Positions 40,832 to 48,045 of a stretch of DNA of 64,000 nt are shown here, piece after piece (the stretch's first letter is position 1; the number at the start of each line of letters is the position of its first letter). The position numbers and the translations under genes were made by a program. The stretch is from an uncultured Eubacteriales bacterium (GTDB taxonomy: Bacteria > Bacillota > Clostridia > Oscillospirales > Acutalibacteraceae), in NCBI GenBank assembly GCA_934436505.1, contig CAKSAP010000001.1:310001-374000 (forward strand), read 5' to 3'. The notes beneath the pieces are model-generated. The model was not told the DNA's origin, did no database searches, and worked only from the letters and a program-made list of their open reading frames with translations.

Positions 40832-41311
40832 ATGAAAAAGATAGTTTCTATCATTATCGCAGCTCTTATGCTCGCAAGCATTTGCGTTCCCTCATTCGCA
40901 GCCGACATTACAACTAACGGTGGCACAGGCGATGCAATCGTTAAGACAAAGACCGTTGACGAAGCAGGCGAAAATGCTGAAAAGTTCATCGTTTCAATCC
41001 CCGCAACAACTGAAATTCCGTGGGGCAAGGCTTCTCAGAATTTGACTTACAGCGTTGAGTCACATCTTGGCTACGGCAAGAAGCTCACAGTTAACGTTTC
41101 AGGACACGACGTTATGACCTACACAGTAGGCGCTGATTCAATGACACTCGATTACACATTGGGCGGCACAACAGCTTTCACAGCAGCAGAACCCGTTGTT
41201 TATCCGGCAGTTGAGCAGACAATCAACGTTAATGTAGCCGACAGAGCTTGGAAATCAGCAGTTGTAGGCGAATATCAGGACACACTTACATTCACAGTTG
41301 CAATAGCTTAA
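40832..41311 (+). CDS. Small secreted beta-rich surface protein, paralogue 3
   Basis: 159 residues. Signal peptide ending 'ICVPSFAAD'; 'AIVKTKTVDEAG' segment; core 'FIVSIPATTEIPWG', 'LTYSVESHLGYGKKLTVNVSG', 'LDYTLGG' and 'WKSAVVGEYQDTLTFTVAI'. GAAGGGAG precedes ATG. The mature part differs at many surface positions from its neighbours while the core motif residues are fixed, the pattern expected of diversified subunits of one structure. Confidence 0.78.
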   Translation: MKKIVSIIIAALMLASICVPSFAADITTNGGTGDAIVKTKTVDEAGENAEKFIVSIPATTEIPWGKASQNLTYSVESHLGYGKKLTVNVSGHDVMTYTVGADSMTLDYTLGGTTAFTAAEPVVYPAVEQTINVNVADRAWKSAVVGEYQDTLTFTVAIA

Positions 41312-41332
41312 ATTTAATGAGAGGTGCTTAAA

Positions 41333-41830
41333 ATGAAAAAAATTCTTTCAATTGCAGTAGCAGTTCTTATGATAGCTGCTATTTGTGTACCTTGCTTTGC
41401 GGCAACAATCGACAAGACAACACCCGACGGCAAGGGTACAGCACAGGTTAAGACCGATATTTCAGCTGTTACGGACACCGGTACTTTCGTAGTAACAATT
41501 CCTGCAGAGATGCCTATTCCGTGGAACACAGCAAACACAGACAGCGCAACAGATTTCACATATTCTGTTGAAAGCCAGCTTAAAACAGGTAAGGTTATTC
41601 AGGTTGACGTAGCACAGAACAGTGCTAATATGACATCGGCAAGCGGCGCAACACTCGCTTACACAATCACAGGCGACATTACAGCTGTTAAGACAACAGC
41701 TCCCGTTGTTGCGGCAGGCACATTTGTTAAGACTGTAACCGTTAATGTTGCAGGCACAGCATGGGCTAATGCAGCTATCGACGAGTACAGCGATACACTT
41801 ACCTTTACAGCACAGGTTGTTGCAGCTTAA
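41333..41830 (+). CDS. Small secreted beta-rich surface protein, paralogue 4
   Basis: 165 residues from ATG 41333; GAGGTG lies upstream and the GTG at 41324 belongs to it. Signal peptide ending 'ICVPCFAAT'; 'AQVKTDISAVTDTG' segment; core 'FVVTIPAEMPIPWN', 'FTYSVESQLKTGKVIQVDV', 'LAYTITG' and 'WANAAIDEYSDTLTFTAQV'. Confidence 0.78.
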   Translation: MKKILSIAVAVLMIAAICVPCFAATIDKTTPDGKGTAQVKTDISAVTDTGTFVVTIPAEMPIPWNTANTDSATDFTYSVESQLKTGKVIQVDVAQNSANMTSASGATLAYTITGDITAVKTTAPVVAAGTFVKTVTVNVAGTAWANAAIDEYSDTLTFTAQVVAA

Positions 41831-41849
41831 TTTATAAGGAGAGTTTACA

Positions 41850-42335
41850 ATGAAAAAAGTAATTTCTATAATTCTTGCAGTTATGATGCTCGCAAGCATT
41901 TGCGTTCCTTGCTTTGCAACCGACATCACTAAGGACACACCTGCTCCGCAGGAAGCAAGACCCGACGTTAAGACAAAGCTTACAAAGACTGATGGTACTG
42001 ACGCATACACATACACAGTAACTATCCCTGCTTCTGTTGAGGTTGCTTGGGGCGACACAACAGCACAGGACGCTAAATACACAGTAACATCACAGCTTAA
42101 GCTCGGCGACACACTTAAAGTAAAGGCTGAAGCTAACGATGGCGGTAAGATGACAAACGCAGGCACTGCTTCTACTCTTACATTCACAGTTGCTAACGGC
42201 GAAGAGGCTGTTTATAACGAAGTAAACAACGCTGTTGATTCAACTACTACCGTTACAATCGCAGACTTCTCCGGAGTACCGATTGCAGAGTATACCGGCA
42301 CAATGACTTATACAGTAACATACACAGCAGCTTAA
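41850..42335 (+). CDS. Small secreted beta-rich surface protein, paralogue 5
   Basis: 161 residues. Signal peptide ending 'ICVPCFATD'; 'PDVKTKLTKTDGTD' segment; core 'YTVTIPASVEVAWG', 'KYTVTSQLKLGDTLKVKAE' and 'FSGVPIAEYTGTMTYTVTYT'. Of the five, this aligns best with the C-terminal module of the giant protein encoded at 34507, including the Ala instead of Pro before the conserved Trp. AAGGAGAG precedes ATG. Confidence 0.78.
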   Translation: MKKVISIILAVMMLASICVPCFATDITKDTPAPQEARPDVKTKLTKTDGTDAYTYTVTIPASVEVAWGDTTAQDAKYTVTSQLKLGDTLKVKAEANDGGKMTNAGTASTLTFTVANGEEAVYNEVNNAVDSTTTVTIADFSGVPIAEYTGTMTYTVTYTAA

Positions 42336-42366
42336 TTGCAATTTGGTATTATAAGGAGGTGGTTTC

Positions 42367-43335
42367 ATGAAAAAGGCTTGCAGCGTGATAATGTGTCTTA
42401 TTTTAGTTTTGACCATGCAGTTCGCAGTATTTGCCGAAAACGTGAACCTTAGCACAATAGTACCTGATTCGCATGAAATTACCGTAACCTTTAACGAGGG
42501 AGGCTATGTTCTCCACTCGGGACAGAGAATGACCAGCGGAGACAAGATAATCGTCAACCGTTTTGACGGAGTAACGCTTGATATTATTGCTAAACCCGAC
42601 GCACACCTTGAAGCTGTTTTTGTAAACGGCGAGGATGTAACCGCACAGGTTGTGAACGGACAGCTCAAGCTCGAAGACGTTGTAACTGACGTTGACATTA
42701 ACTTTGTTTTCGTTGAATGTAACGACCCGTCTGTTACCGATGACCCATGCGTAAGAATGAGTCTTAAAGGTAAGGTCTATAAAGGTGAGGATGTAATGCC
42801 CTCGGCAAAGCTCGAATTTGACTTCGGCGAATTTGAAGCGAAAGCCGACAAAAAGGGCGCATACAAGCTCGATGAAATAAAGGACGGCAGACATACCGTT
42901 TCAATTTACGACAAGGACGAGAACCTTGCAGGTAAGCAAGCTTTTGTTATCAGCGTAAGCGATACGGCTACCGAAGTTTCGGTTGTTACGCTTGACGACG
43001 GAACAAGAGTTGTTACCGTGCCGAAGGACACTTCGGAGCTTTGGCTTGATTTTGTTGTAAATGCAGACGGAAGCGTTGATATTATCCCGTCGGGACCCGA
43101 TGGCGAAGAGCCTACTCCCACGCCCACGCCCGATCCCACACCGACACCCGAACCCGATAAGGATAAGGGCGATATTATCAAGGACCATCCGATTATCTCG
43201 AAAACAGGTGCTCTTATAAAGGAAAACCTTGTGGCAACCCTTGTTCTTGCACTTGACGGCTTGTTCATTTTGTTCTTTATCCTTTGGCGTAAAAAGCGCA
43301 AGGACGAAGAAGATGAAGGTGCAAAAGTTAACTAA
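42367..43335 (+). CDS. Membrane-anchored surface protein with Pro/Thr stalk
   Basis: 322 residues. Signal peptide (to 'FAVFAE', ~23), outer beta-rich domains including a 'GYVLHSGQRMTSGDKI' segment and a carboxypeptidase-regulatory-like fold ('LKGKVYKGEDVMPSAKLEF ... AYKLDEIKDGRHTVSIYD'), a 'PTPTPTPDPTPTPEP' stalk, then a membrane helix ('LVATLVLALDGLFILFFILW') and basic cytoplasmic tail 'RKKRKDEEDEG'. 'SKTGALIKEN' before the helix is only vaguely sortase-like and has no LPxTG. Strong AAGGAGGTGG ribosome site; last gene of the operon, so it may anchor the array to the membrane (inference). Confidence 0.8.
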   Translation: MKKACSVIMCLILVLTMQFAVFAENVNLSTIVPDSHEITVTFNEGGYVLHSGQRMTSGDKIIVNRFDGVTLDIIAKPDAHLEAVFVNGEDVTAQVVNGQLKLEDVVTDVDINFVFVECNDPSVTDDPCVRMSLKGKVYKGEDVMPSAKLEFDFGEFEAKADKKGAYKLDEIKDGRHTVSIYDKDENLAGKQAFVISVSDTATEVSVVTLDDGTRVVTVPKDTSELWLDFVVNADGSVDIIPSGPDGEEPTPTPTPDPTPTPEPDKDKGDIIKDHPIISKTGALIKENLVATLVLALDGLFILFFILWRKKRKDEEDEGAKVN

Positions 43336-43350
43336 AACTAAAGCATATTA

Positions 43351-43380
43351 AAACCCCTGACCTCGTGTCAGGGGTTTATT
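43351..43380. terminator. Bidirectional rho-independent terminator
   Basis: Stem AAACCCCTGAC / GTCAGGGGTTT with a 5-base loop, A/T rich on both sides; between the convergent surface operon and sigma-factor gene. Confidence 0.85.
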
Positions 43381-43397
43381 ATTAGTCTGCGAAATGA

Positions 43398-43859
43398 TTA
43401 CAGCTGCGATTTGAGTTTCCTTTTAAGCTCTGACAGCCTTGTACGCACGGTTGATGGGGCAACGCCCTGTATCTTTGCGATTTCTCTGCTTGACCAACCG
43501 TACAATTTCAGCGTTACAGCCTCCCTGTCCGCTTCGTTGAGGTTTGAAAGCAGGTCTTGCATTTCAATCGAGGTTATGTCATCAAAGGTTTCTGTTGTCT
43601 CCTTGATATTCATTTCCTCAAGTGATTTTTGAAGCTGTAATTTTCGCAGTCTGTCGTTGAGTACGTTTTTGGCAATTTTGAAAACCAACGATTTTTCGTT
43701 TTTGATAAATTCGAGAGAGGGGAGGTACGCCCAAAGCTTCATAAAGACGGTTTGAGCCAAATCCTCTGCCTCATTTTCATCAAAACGTTTTGCAAAGTAT
43801 GCGACAACGCTTTTATAGTATTGTTCGTATATTCTCTTAAAGCATTCAATATTATTCAT
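43398..43859 (-). CDS. ECF-type RNA polymerase sigma factor
   Basis: 153 residues. Region 2 ('YEQYYKSVVAYFAKRFDENEAEDLAQTVFMKLWAYLP', with the -10 recognition helix) and region 4 ('LNEADREAVTLKLYGWSSREIAKIQGVAPSTVRTRLSELKRKLK', a helix-turn-helix for the -35) are intact; region 3 is absent, as in group 4 sigma factors. Its start lies inside the end of the preceding gene (8-nt overlap), so the two are translationally coupled; that partner is the candidate regulator. No transmembrane anti-sigma gene is next to it. It lies tail-to-tail with the surface operon, which may or may not be a target. Confidence 0.9.
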   Translation of the reverse strand: MNNIECFKRIYEQYYKSVVAYFAKRFDENEAEDLAQTVFMKLWAYLPSLEFIKNEKSLVFKIAKNVLNDRLRKLQLQKSLEEMNIKETTETFDDITSIEMQDLLSNLNEADREAVTLKLYGWSSREIAKIQGVAPSTVRTRLSELKRKLKSQL

Positions 43860-44499
43860 CGGTTACCTGAATATCCACGCCTACTTGCGAGTTTGCGTTT
43901 ACATAGCCGTATATGCATTTCGGGCATTCAATACTTACGCCTGCATAGAATTTAATCTTTTTTGCCAAAAGCTCCGTCTCGGTAATGTCGCTTTTAAGCT
44001 TTATCTCAACGCCTGCGACCAATGCGGTTTTTTCGGGAAGATTTTTAATTGTGCCCCTATCTATTACAGCCTCAACAGGGTAAGTTTTCAAAACTGCGTC
44101 GTCGGCAATTTCAATCGGTTGTCCGTTTAATGAGATAAGCTTGCAGCGAGCACTCTTTCTTTTTATGAGCATCCCGTTTACATACAACTCGGGCACGTTT
44201 TCTCTTGTTTCAAGAATGCAAGAGCCGTTTACAATAAAGAGTTCGCCGCCGTTTGTTTCTTCGTCGGTAAGGATTGCGGTACCGTTTATTATACGGTATT
44301 TCTGTCCTTTGTCGAGCTCGATTATCCGTGCTACATTTTCCGTGCCGATGTCTGTATAAGCCGCAGTCCATTCCGCACTTCGCTCCTTAGGGATAATAAG
44401 AACAGCAACATTTTTTATGCGGCGTATTTTTTTTAGACTGTCGGCGGTGTGTCCGCACAAGTCGAGAATCGGTATGTTTTTATAGGTCTTTTTGAACAT
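43852..44499 (-). CDS. Unknown protein coupled to ECF sigma factor
   Basis: 215 residues, no signal peptide or membrane segment. After ~75 residues the sequence is a series of short beta-type repeats around 'NG' turns ('IINGTAILTDEE', 'IVNGSCILET', 'YVNGMLIKRK', 'SLNGQPIEI', 'VAGVEIKL', 'FYAGVSIECPKCIYGYVNA'), which could form a beta-solenoid similar in style to polymer-forming proteins. One CxxC. GGAG before ATG 44499. Overlaps the sigma gene by 8 nt. An anti-sigma, sensor or scaffold role is possible; no family recognised. Confidence 0.7.
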   Translation of the reverse strand: MFKKTYKNIPILDLCGHTADSLKKIRRIKNVAVLIIPKERSAEWTAAYTDIGTENVARIIELDKGQKYRIINGTAILTDEETNGGELFIVNGSCILETRENVPELYVNGMLIKRKSARCKLISLNGQPIEIADDAVLKTYPVEAVIDRGTIKNLPEKTALVAGVEIKLKSDITETELLAKKIKFYAGVSIECPKCIYGYVNANSQVGVDIQVTDE

Positions 44500-44591
44500 A
44501 ATATTTTCTCCTTTTGCTTTTTGAAATGCATTTCACTTGATAAGACGTGCGAAAAGCGAAAAGTGTCGGAATTTTTATAAATAATTTTCGG

Positions 44592-44620
44592 TTGCATGAT
44601 AATTTTCTGTGTGTTAAACT
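44592..44620 (+). promoter_or_regulatory. Possible sigma-A promoter for traX-like gene
   Basis: TTGCAT (44592-44597), 17-nt spacer, TAAACT (44615-44620). Confidence 0.5.
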
Positions 44621-44649
44621 AATTATATAACAAATTTAGGAGTTTTGAT

Positions 44650-45393
44650 ATGGAAAAAGGTAAAATTCTCAATTCAAATCAGCTCAAATTGATAGCGATA
44701 CTTGCAATGACGGTTGACCATATAGCTTGGGCGGCTTTTTCGGGCTATCCGACGGAAGTTTTACCGCTTGTAATGCATATAATCGGCAGACTTACCTGCC
44801 CGATAATGTGCTATTTTGTCGCAGAGGGCTATCACTACACCAAAAACATAAATAAATACACAGCAAGGCTTTTTGCGTTCTCGATTATCTCGCATTTTGC
44901 TTATATTTTTGCTTCGGAGACCTTTGTTGACGTAAAATCGTTTATCCCGTTTTATTACGGAAATTTCTTAAATCAAACAAGCGTTATGTGGTCGCTTGCG
45001 TGGGGACTTGTAATGCTTCGTGTGGCAGATTCAAAGAAAATAAAAATGCCTGTTAAAGTTCTTGCGATTATTTTAATCTGCGTTGTAACCCTGCCGAGCG
45101 ATTGGAGTTGCATTGCCGCACTTTGCATTATGGCGATTGGCACGAACAGAGGAAATTTCAAAAAGCAAATGACATGGATGATGTTCTATGTATGCCTTTA
45201 TGTAGTGGTGTATTTCTTCGCAATAGATGCGGTGTACGGCATTTTACAGCTCGGCGTTGCGCTTTCGATTCCAGTGCTTTCAATGTATAACGGCAAGAGG
45301 GGAAGCAACCCGAAAATCAACAAGCTGATGAAATGGTTTTTCTATATCTATTATCCGTTGCATTTGGGAATAATCGGACTAATAAAGAGATAA
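44650..45393 (+). CDS. TraX family membrane protein
   Basis: 247 residues, about eight membrane helices. TraX hallmarks: 'LNSNQLKLIAILAMTVDHIAW' at the N-terminus, 'IGRLTCPIMCYFVAEGYHYT' and 'FYIYYPLHLGIIGLI' at the end. TraX of F-like plasmids acetylates pilin; chromosomal Firmicutes copies belong to the acyltransferase-3-like superfamily and probably O-acetylate a surface polymer. No conjugation genes are nearby, so a mating role is unlikely. AGGAG before ATG; single-gene unit ending at a terminator. Confidence 0.88.
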   Translation: MEKGKILNSNQLKLIAILAMTVDHIAWAAFSGYPTEVLPLVMHIIGRLTCPIMCYFVAEGYHYTKNINKYTARLFAFSIISHFAYIFASETFVDVKSFIPFYYGNFLNQTSVMWSLAWGLVMLRVADSKKIKMPVKVLAIILICVVTLPSDWSCIAALCIMAIGTNRGNFKKQMTWMMFYVCLYVVVYFFAIDAVYGILQLGVALSIPVLSMYNGKRGSNPKINKLMKWFFYIYYPLHLGIIGLIKR

Positions 45394-45395
45394 AC

Positions 45396-45426
45396 AAAGG
45401 AAGCCGATCGACGATTGGCTTCCTTT
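45396..45426. terminator. Bidirectional rho-independent terminator
   Basis: Stem AAAGGAAGCC / GGCTTCCTTT with inner ATC/GAT pairing; between traX-like gene and the convergent R-M island. Confidence 0.8.
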
Positions 45427-45471
45427 ATTATATGTAGTGAGAATGATGATACTTCAATTGGCTTTATTTAC

Positions 45472-46221
45472 TCATTTTCTAAACACAAACAAATACTCAT
45501 GTGCAATCAGCAAAAAATTGTATTTCACACTATTTGTTTTCCAATATCCCGTTGCTTTGCAGTTGTGTTGCTCTTTGATAATCAATTCTTTAAGAGTAAA
45601 TCCGGCATCTTGGAAAATTTTCATAACATCAAAAGACATTGGTATCATACAACCTTTTTGTCTTGTATCGCCCATAAGTACGGCACAAAATTTATCTTTT
45701 TTCAGAACACGGTAGCTCTCCGCAGCTACCTTTTTCATTTCTTCAAGAAAATCTTTCACTTTGAGTTGTGATAAATCTCCGTCAATACCATCGCTGTATT
45801 TAATTATATCGGCATATGGCGGATGTGTGCAAATCAGGTCAATGCTTTCATCCGTAAGAAAATCTAAATTTCTTGCATCGCCCTTACGGATGTAAACTTT
45901 TCCGTTTGCGCCTTCATGCTCAAAATCTATTTTTTCCTTGCACCTATCAAGTGCAACATCATTGACATCAACACCGATAATATCACGATTCAATAGCTTT
46001 GCTTCAACGAGGGTAGTTCCACCACCTGCAAATTGGTCAAGAACCACATCGCCCTCTTTTGAATATCTTAATATAATATTTCGTGGAATATACGGAGACC
46101 AATTTCCACGCCATTTCGCATCGTGAGTTGCCCAATCGCCACGCTTTGGGAATGACCAGTGTGTAGTCATTTCAAGTTCAAAATCATCAGGTTCCCATTT
46201 TGTAATTTTCTTTGCCATCAT
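45472..46221 (-). CDS. DNA methyltransferase (N4-cytosine/N6-adenine type)
   Basis: 249 residues. SAM site 'VVLDQFAGGGTTLVEAKLLNRDIIGVD' (motif I) comes before the catalytic 'CTHPPYADIIKYS' (motif IV, THPPY in place of the more usual DPPY/SPPY), with 'KFCAVLMGD' further on. It is unlike the second GATC methylase of DpnII (DpnA), so its target base and site are unknown. GAGGA before ATG 46221. Fourth gene of the R-M operon, 2 nt after the HARE-HTH gene. Composition is AT-richer than surrounding regions. Confidence 0.88.
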   Translation of the reverse strand: MMAKKITKWEPDDFELEMTTHWSFPKRGDWATHDAKWRGNWSPYIPRNIILRYSKEGDVVLDQFAGGGTTLVEAKLLNRDIIGVDVNDVALDRCKEKIDFEHEGANGKVYIRKGDARNLDFLTDESIDLICTHPPYADIIKYSDGIDGDLSQLKVKDFLEEMKKVAAESYRVLKKDKFCAVLMGDTRQKGCMIPMSFDVMKIFQDAGFTLKELIIKEQHNCKATGYWKTNSVKYNFLLIAHEYLFVFRK

Positions 46222-46223
46222 AT

Positions 46224-47171
46224 TTATTCCTCTAACATAAGTAATCCTTTTTGAGTTAGATAGCTTATATATTTGTCATCTTTAAGAACAACATCATATG
46301 AACCACGAACATTAGAAACAGTTATATCTTGAACCACGTGTGTTACAAAATCAGAAAAGTCTGGATTTTCTTCGACCAATCTATTAACTGTTTCCCAATC
46401 TATTTTTTCTTTCGTTTTGGCTGGCAATAAAATTTCGCTTTGTTCTATATGTTCGACATTAAGCTTTATAAACCCGATACCAAAAGCATTATTTAATCTT
46501 TGCATTTCATCTGTAAATTCTGATTCGTCAGAAAACTTTACGGCAACTAAATAGCCTTCATTAGCCCATGTCGAATTAGAAACAGCCTGGAAGAAGTATT
46601 CTCTAAGATTACTAAAATCAATCTCTATCTTGAGCTCAAAAGAAAATATTTTAGCTGCACTTTCATTAAGCGAATTGATAATATTCAATGTGTTTCGGTT
46701 ATAATCTTCAAACGGAAAATGTACTCCTACCATATCAGGGTGCAACCATTTATTTCTTCCTTTTGTTTTATTTGAAGATTTTTCATGATATATAGTTTTT
46801 GAATAGCACCTAAAATGTTCATCTGAAAAAATGAACTTTGCCAAAAGTGGATGCAAATCTCTTTCTTTATAAGATGTTTCTTTCTTCTCGTGTTTAGTAT
46901 CGTTATTTGAATCGTAAGATTTACCTCTTAACCCAAACTTAGCTGGTCGGGAACTTACTTTGATATAATCGGACTCAGCATTAGATTCTCTTTGCTTTTT
47001 TAAATCAACATATATTTTCGCTTCAATGGTTTTCCACGGCGTCTTTCCACTACTACAAACTGAATCAGCCTGACCTGATACTTTTGCATTATTCCATATT
47101 TCACTTGCAGTTAGCGGAACATCGGACTTTTCGAGAACGTCCCTTATTAAACTATCAAACGTATATTTCAT
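46224..47171 (-). CDS. HARE-HTH domain protein of R-M island (COG2958-like)
   Basis: 315 residues. The N-terminal ~75 residues fit the HARE-HTH winged helix ('YTFDSLIRDVLEKSDVPLTASEIW', 'GKTPWKTIEAKIYVDLKKQ', 'YIKVSSRPAKFGLRGK'), a domain found in chromatin factors and bacterial restriction systems and thought to sense modified DNA. The rest resembles COG2958 proteins and has no nuclease motif that I can see. Start shares a base with the stop of the DpnII-like gene (ATGA overlap), so it is part of the R-M operon. Could be a specificity, control or second effector protein. Confidence 0.78.
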   Translation of the reverse strand: MKYTFDSLIRDVLEKSDVPLTASEIWNNAKVSGQADSVCSSGKTPWKTIEAKIYVDLKKQRESNAESDYIKVSSRPAKFGLRGKSYDSNNDTKHEKKETSYKERDLHPLLAKFIFSDEHFRCYSKTIYHEKSSNKTKGRNKWLHPDMVGVHFPFEDYNRNTLNIINSLNESAAKIFSFELKIEIDFSNLREYFFQAVSNSTWANEGYLVAVKFSDESEFTDEMQRLNNAFGIGFIKLNVEHIEQSEILLPAKTKEKIDWETVNRLVEENPDFSDFVTHVVQDITVSNVRGSYDVVLKDDKYISYLTQKGLLMLEE

Positions 47172-48034
47172 TATTCAATCACCTCTGTAATTATTCCATT
47201 TTCCATATCTTTAATATTGTAAACGTGTTCCATAACATCAAAGGTTTCTTCAAGATTATGGCGAGCACTTGCCCAACCTTTTCCGTCGGTAAACCAAACA
47301 AAAGTAAAACCGTCGATTGTGTCGGTTTCGAGAGCGAGCGTTTTGTAACTGCGTGCTGTTTCGTTTAATTTACTTCCGCCGCTGCCGTAAAAATTCGTTT
47401 CGATACCGTAAATCATATTAGGAGTCTTAACAACAAAATCAAAACGCTTTTCTGTTTTTCCTTGATTTGAAATAGCCGAAAGATCTATGTCCCATTTATC
47501 AGTAATCTGATGAATATACATTTCTTTGAAATAGGACTCATCTTTGACAAAACCTGCTTTTTGGATAAAACTTTCAACTAAGTTTTCCATTAAATGACCG
47601 CCACGATTTTTGCGACCGTTGGAGTCAAGACCTGTTTCAACACCTGTTGCATAGTCCACCAAATTGTTGACTATATGATTTTCTATTAAATCAAAAAGTC
47701 CGGTTTTACGCATAAATATCTTATATTGCTCGACCGAAAGATTAGGATTATTAAAATTATATGTATAGTCTCCGTCGCCATCAATCGCATATATTTCATT
47801 CGACCTAACTGCCAAAAGCAGGGGTATGCATTTCAAGGTTTCCGGATATTTGTTTATTAGGTTTTCAAAATCTGTTTCTATGTTATTAGAGCCGATAAGT
47901 GAGTTCAAAATATTAAGTTCAACCTTGATATTATCGACATTCCTGTGAACTTTTTCAAAATCTATGTAATAACCATAGTCAGCAATACTATCACGAAAGC
48001 CTAATAACCATTCGCTAAAATTCCTATTATTCAT
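47171..48034 (-). CDS. DpnII/MboI family type II restriction endonuclease (GATC)
   Basis: 287 residues, the family's usual length. DpnII-like signature: 'GVETGLDSNGRKNRGGHLMENLVESFIQKAGF', 'KRFDFVVKTPNMIYGIETNFYGSGGSKLNETARSYKTL' (PD-(D/E)xK-type core with Asp in RFDFVV and Glu in GIETNFY) and 'FVWFTDGKGWASARHNLEETFD'. DpnII enzymes cleave unmethylated GATC. Lies 11 nt after the Dam-like methylase in the same operon. AT-rich. Confidence 0.92.
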   Translation of the reverse strand: MNNRNFSEWLLGFRDSIADYGYYIDFEKVHRNVDNIKVELNILNSLIGSNNIETDFENLINKYPETLKCIPLLLAVRSNEIYAIDGDGDYTYNFNNPNLSVEQYKIFMRKTGLFDLIENHIVNNLVDYATGVETGLDSNGRKNRGGHLMENLVESFIQKAGFVKDESYFKEMYIHQITDKWDIDLSAISNQGKTEKRFDFVVKTPNMIYGIETNFYGSGGSKLNETARSYKTLALETDTIDGFTFVWFTDGKGWASARHNLEETFDVMEHVYNIKDMENGIITEVIE

Positions 48035-48045
48035 TTCTAATCTCC

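Noticed and set aside
39850..42335. Five small secreted proteins as WxL-domain or spore coat U proteins.
   Set aside because: The two WxL motifs are absent, and resemblance to spore coat U is limited to a short C-terminal strand pattern without its cysteines.
43180..43300. Sortase signal at the end of the Pro/Thr-stalk protein.
   Set aside because: SKTGALIKEN is followed by a helix and basic tail, but no LPxTG-like pentapeptide is present and no sortase gene is nearby; a plain membrane anchor explains it.
44650..45393. TraX-like gene as sign of a conjugative element.
   Set aside because: No relaxase, coupling protein, integrase or att-like repeats around it; chromosomal TraX relatives are common.
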